Part shown: positions 44,254 to 46,682 of the stretch, piece after piece | Layout: each line of letters starts with the position of its first letter | Position numbering within the stretch: position 1 is the stretch's first letter | Assembly: GCA_938003855.1 (NCBI GenBank) | Contig: CALKXD010000244.1 | Span: 1-46,682, forward strand | Direction: 5' to 3' | Source of the DNA: an uncultured Granulosicoccaceae bacterium | GTDB taxonomy: Bacteria > Pseudomonadota > Gammaproteobacteria > Granulosicoccales > Granulosicoccaceae | Length of the DNA stretch: 46,682 nt | The notes under the pieces: generated by a model | What the model was told of the DNA's origin: nothing | Database searches by the model: none | The model's input: the letters and a program-made list of their open reading frames with translations, nothing else | Translations under genes and position numbers: made by a program

Positions 44254-45723
44254 TTACTCGACCAGATCGGAATACTTCTGGAAGTCTTCCGGCAGTTCCA
44301 GTACGCCGTTGGATTCGACCACTTCGACCGTTTCCGGCGCGGGCTTACTGATCAATTGATTGACAAAAAATACCGTTAGCAATACGGCGGCAATACCGGC
44401 AACCAACCGTGTTCCGCGCACCGAATTCACTGCTTTCTGCTGATCATTTGCGGCGATGGTCTGTGTCGCAACCGGTGTGGAATTCCGGTTCGCTGCTGTG
44501 CGCTGCAACTTTGCTTTGATCTTTGCCACACCGGTTAGCAGACCGTTGGTGTTGCTGTTTGCTGCAGAGCGAAGCTGTGCTTCCTGCAGGGTGGTTCGTG
44601 CCATCGGGGTTCTGCAGCCGTTGCAGGTACTGTTGACAGCCGCGCGTGTGTTAGTCAGATTGGCTGCCTGTTGTGGGCGGTTCTCTGCCCTGGGGTCGAC
44701 GAATTGCTGGTTCGCAGCCGATTGTTCGATGGACAGTGGTTCACTGGCTGCGACCGGATCGGGCAGGGCACGTTCCAGACCGGTTGCCACCACGGTGACG
44801 CGTATTTCGTCTGACATGCTCGCATCAATCGAGGTGCCGATAACAACATTGGCTTCATCGGCGGTTATCTGATTCAGTATATCCCCTACCACCTGAAAGT
44901 CACCCATAGACAGATTTGCGCCACCGGTGATGTTGGCCAGTACGCCTCGTGCACCACGCAGATTGACTCCGTCGATAAGCGGGCTTTCGCTGGCCGCAAT
45001 GGCCGCATCGCGGGCACGAAACTCGCCGACGCCCCGCCCGGAGCTCATCATCGCTTCACCCATCTCACTCATCACTGCACGGACGTCGGCGAAATCGACG
45101 TTGATCAAGCCGGGGTTGGTGACCAGTTCGGCGATACTCTGTACCGCATTGGTTAACACATCGTTGGAAGCCGCAAACGCTTCCAGCAAAGTTGTGTTTG
45201 CACCAAGGTGTGTGAGTAGATTTTCGTTCGGTACAACAATCAGTGAGTCGACATAGTTGCGCAGATCGTTAATGCCCAACTCTGCCACCTGCATTCTTTT
45301 GTTGCCTTCAAAGTTGAAGGGCTTGGTGACAACGGCGACGGTCAGCACGCCAAGCTCTCTGGCGATCTGTGCAATCACAGGGATGGCTCCGGTGCCGGTA
45401 CCGCCGCCCATTCCAGCAGTCAGAAATAACATGTCTGCGTTGCTGATTGAGTTGGCGATTACCTCTCTGTCTTCCTCAGCGGCAAGTCTGCCGACGTGAG
45501 GATTAGTACCGGCGCCTAGACCGCGGGTGATGTCGCTGCCCAGCTGGATAACGTTGTCGGGTTTGAATCTGGAGAGTGCTTGTGCATCTGTGTTGACGCA
45601 CATGAAGTCGACGCCGCAGATGTCGGCGTTGATCATTTGCTCAACTGCGTTGCAGCCACCGCCACCAATACCAATAAGCTTTATTACCGCTGATTGATAG
45701 TGATTCAGGTCAGGTTGAATCAT
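44254..45723 (-). CDS. FtsZ paralogue with a C-terminal transmembrane anchor
   Basis: Tubulin-like GTPase. The frame is open to 45954, but FtsZ homology starts at ATG 45723 with a GGGAAC ribosome site; 489 residues. The core is nearly canonical: GIGGGGCNAV (18-27), NTDAQAL (44-50), the GTP loop MGGGTGTG (105-112), and the synergy loop NVDFADVR (208-215) with D210 and D213. From about 318 the protein departs from FtsZ: a low-complexity linker with CNGC at 367-370, a basic helix-prone stretch (400-415), a transmembrane segment at 438-457, and an acidic tail to residue 489. The conserved D-x-P-x-F-L-R end that binds FtsA and ZipA is missing. No ftsA, ftsQ or murein genes adjoin it. Charge pattern suggests the tail is periplasmic. 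Confidence 0.93.
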   Translation of the reverse strand: MIQPDLNHYQSAVIKLIGIGGGGCNAVEQMINADICGVDFMCVNTDAQALSRFKPDNVIQLGSDITRGLGAGTNPHVGRLAAEEDREVIANSISNADMLFLTAGMGGGTGTGAIPVIAQIARELGVLTVAVVTKPFNFEGNKRMQVAELGINDLRNYVDSLIVVPNENLLTHLGANTTLLEAFAASNDVLTNAVQSIAELVTNPGLINVDFADVRAVMSEMGEAMMSSGRGVGEFRARDAAIAASESPLIDGVNLRGARGVLANITGGANLSMGDFQVVGDILNQITADEANVVIGTSIDASMSDEIRVTVVATGLERALPDPVAASEPLSIEQSAANQQFVDPRAENRPQQAANLTNTRAAVNSTCNGCRTPMARTTLQEAQLRSAANSNTNGLLTGVAKIKAKLQRTAANRNSTPVATQTIAANDQQKAVNSVRGTRLVAGIAAVLLTVFFVNQLISKPAPETVEVVESNGVLELPEDFQKYSDLVE

Positions 45724-45996
45724 AGAGTTCCCTGCCACTTGCAATTGGGATGTATGTTTAATATCGGCCCTGCGGGAACCGGGTCGATCTCTGTTAAATT
45801 GCTGTAACGCATGTGGTGAATGGTGCAGTAAGCGCGCCATGTGATTGTGATGTAGCATACATAACTGTGGAGCTATGACAGTCATTGACCGGTAACCTGA
45901 TCGTCGCTGTCGCAGTACACTTCGCGGGCCTGCCCGGTCGTGTTCAATCATCAAATGCTGTGCCGTTCAGTAACCGCTGTTTAACATAACTAGAAG

Positions 45997-46344
45997 ATGC
46001 CGATGTCGAACAAGTTCCCGGAATGTCCGGAGTGCCAGTCAGCTTATGTCTATGTCGATGGCGAGATGCTGGTTTGTCCGGAATGTGCGCACGAGTGGTT
46101 TGAAAAACCCGCGGACAGCAGTGACGATACCGAGGTTGTCAGAGATGCCAATGGCAATCCGCTGCAGGACGGTGATACCGTAACGGTAATCAAGGATCTG
46201 AAGGTCAAGGGATCGTCGTCAGTGGTTAAGGTGGGTACGCGTGTCAAGAATATTCGACTCGTCGACGGTGATCATGATATCGACTGTAAAATAGACGGTA
46301 TCGGCGCGATGAAGCTTAAATCGCAGTTTGTGAAAAAGGCCTGA
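45997..46344 (+). CDS. yjdM: Zinc-ribbon protein PhnA/YjdM
   Basis: 115-residue homologue of E. coli YjdM (PhnA family), whose cellular role is unclear; the phosphonoacetate-hydrolase label belongs to another protein. A zinc ribbon is formed by C10, C13, C27 and C30 (CPECQ ... VCPECAHEW). The rest is the family's beta-barrel domain with [23 protein letters not shown] and [28 protein letters not shown] 45997 or 46003 may be used. It is divergent from the ftsZ-like gene with 273 bases between. Confidence 0.96.
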   Translation: MPMSNKFPECPECQSAYVYVDGEMLVCPECAHEWFEKPADSSDDTEVVRDANGNPLQDGDTVTVIKDLKVKGSSSVVKVGTRVKNIRLVDGDHDIDCKIDGIGAMKLKSQFVKKA

Positions 46345-46350
46345 ACCTCT

Positions 46351-46518
46351 AATTAGTGCCTATCCAGAAACAGGGCGTCGCGAGGATCATTCAGGTGCGT
46401 GAGATTTTGCCTACCACATGTAGGCGCTTAGTTGTTCTTAAGTAACTACATGTGGTCGGTAAAAGATTGCGTGCCTGAGTGGTACGCAGTAGCGCTTGTT
46501 TCTAGATGGGCACTAATT
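46351..46518 (+). repeat. Palindromic 168-bp element, right-end copy 1
   Basis: The unit is 73 + 22 + 73 bases: two arms complementary to each other around the loop gcgcttagttgttcttaagtaa. By hand count 52 of 73 arm positions pair, perfectly at the outer 10 bases (AATTAGTGCC) and in the 11 bases next to the loop (accacatgtag). It carries no reading frame. The last four bases AATT are also the first four of copy 2. The features fit a fold-back, MITE-like element moved by a transposase in trans. Confidence 0.85.
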
Positions 46519-46682
46519 AGTGCCTATCCAGAAACAGGGTGTCGCGAGGATCATTCAGGTGGGTGAGATTCTGCCTACCACAGGTAGGCGCTTAGTTGTT
46601 CTTAAGTAACTACCCGTGGTCGGCAAAAGAGTGCGCGCCTGAGTGGCACGCAGTAGCGCTTGTTTCCGGATGGGCACCAATT
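46515..46682 (+). repeat. Palindromic 168-bp element, right-end copy 2
   Basis: Same length and layout as copy 1, starting in its AATT. It differs from copy 1 at about a dozen positions. One difference pair is compensatory: T-A at unit positions 69 and 100 in copy 1 is G-C here (46583 and 46614). The copy ends exactly at the window end. Confidence 0.85.

Noticed and set aside
45724-45954. 77-codon N-terminal extension of the ftsZ-like frame
   Set aside because: FtsZ homology begins at 45723 with a ribosome site; the extension is His/Arg-rich and lies in the promoter region.
46351-46682. CRISPR array or attachment sites
   Set aside because: Units are 168 bp, internally palindromic and adjoin without spacers; no cas or integrase genes present.

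Overview
The window reads as a chromosomal contig from a gammaproteobacterium, probably marine and heterotrophic. The placement rests on gene order and gene types: dapA overlapping bamC with bcp divergent beside it, plus proS, a WalJ-type hydrolase, a YaiI/YqxD protein, a YebE-like DUF533 protein, PhnA/YjdM and a gamma-type FtsZ core. The 'marine' part is inference from the TRAP, sulfatase and alkylsulfatase genes. About 40 protein genes are supported. I saw no rRNA, tRNA, CRISPR array, prophage or transposase gene.

Both ends lie in the same dispersed palindromic element. Two complete 168-bp copies overlap by 4 bp at the right end (46351-46682), and a truncated copy in inverted orientation occupies 1-130. 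The contig probably ends where assembly broke on this repeat.

Layout. 0.5-1.7 kb: orphan mtnK. 1.9-12.2 kb: a sulfate-ester locus. A TRAP transporter (dctP-Q-M, minus strand) is divergent from tetR - S1 sulfatase - formylglycine-generating enzyme (FGE) - SdsA-type alkylsulfatase - sulfotransferase (plus strand), with a beta-hydroxyacid dehydrogenase convergent at the end. A perfect 10-bp inverted repeat sits in the divergent promoter region. None of the enzymes shows a signal peptide, so the likely logic is intact uptake, then cytoplasmic desulfation. 12.6-18.1 kb: a small exported protein, then a LysR regulator divergent from a two-CDGSH/glutamate-synthase-domain fusion and two tandem glutathionyl-hydroquinone reductases. 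18.1-19.4 kb: gene-poor DNA and a membrane-tethered Mrr-like nuclease. 19.6-30.9 kb: housekeeping genes (proS, AI-2E permease, bcp, dapA, bamC, walJ-like, yaiI, NUDIX, DUF533, RraA-like, SLC13 permease). 31.6-41.9 kb: an MsbA-like exporter, an oligopeptide-type ABC importer split into a lone binding protein and a BC-(DF) operon, a GST, a GNAT and an exported amidase. 42-46.3 kb: a small unknown gene, an M20 deacylase, an unusual FtsZ and PhnA/YjdM.

The most striking feature is the FtsZ at 44254-45723. Its GTPase core is nearly canonical, including the synergy (T7) loop. It lies outside any division cluster, lacks the usual C-terminal FtsA/ZipA-binding peptide, and instead ends in a predicted transmembrane helix followed by an acidic tail: a self-anchored FtsZ paralogue.
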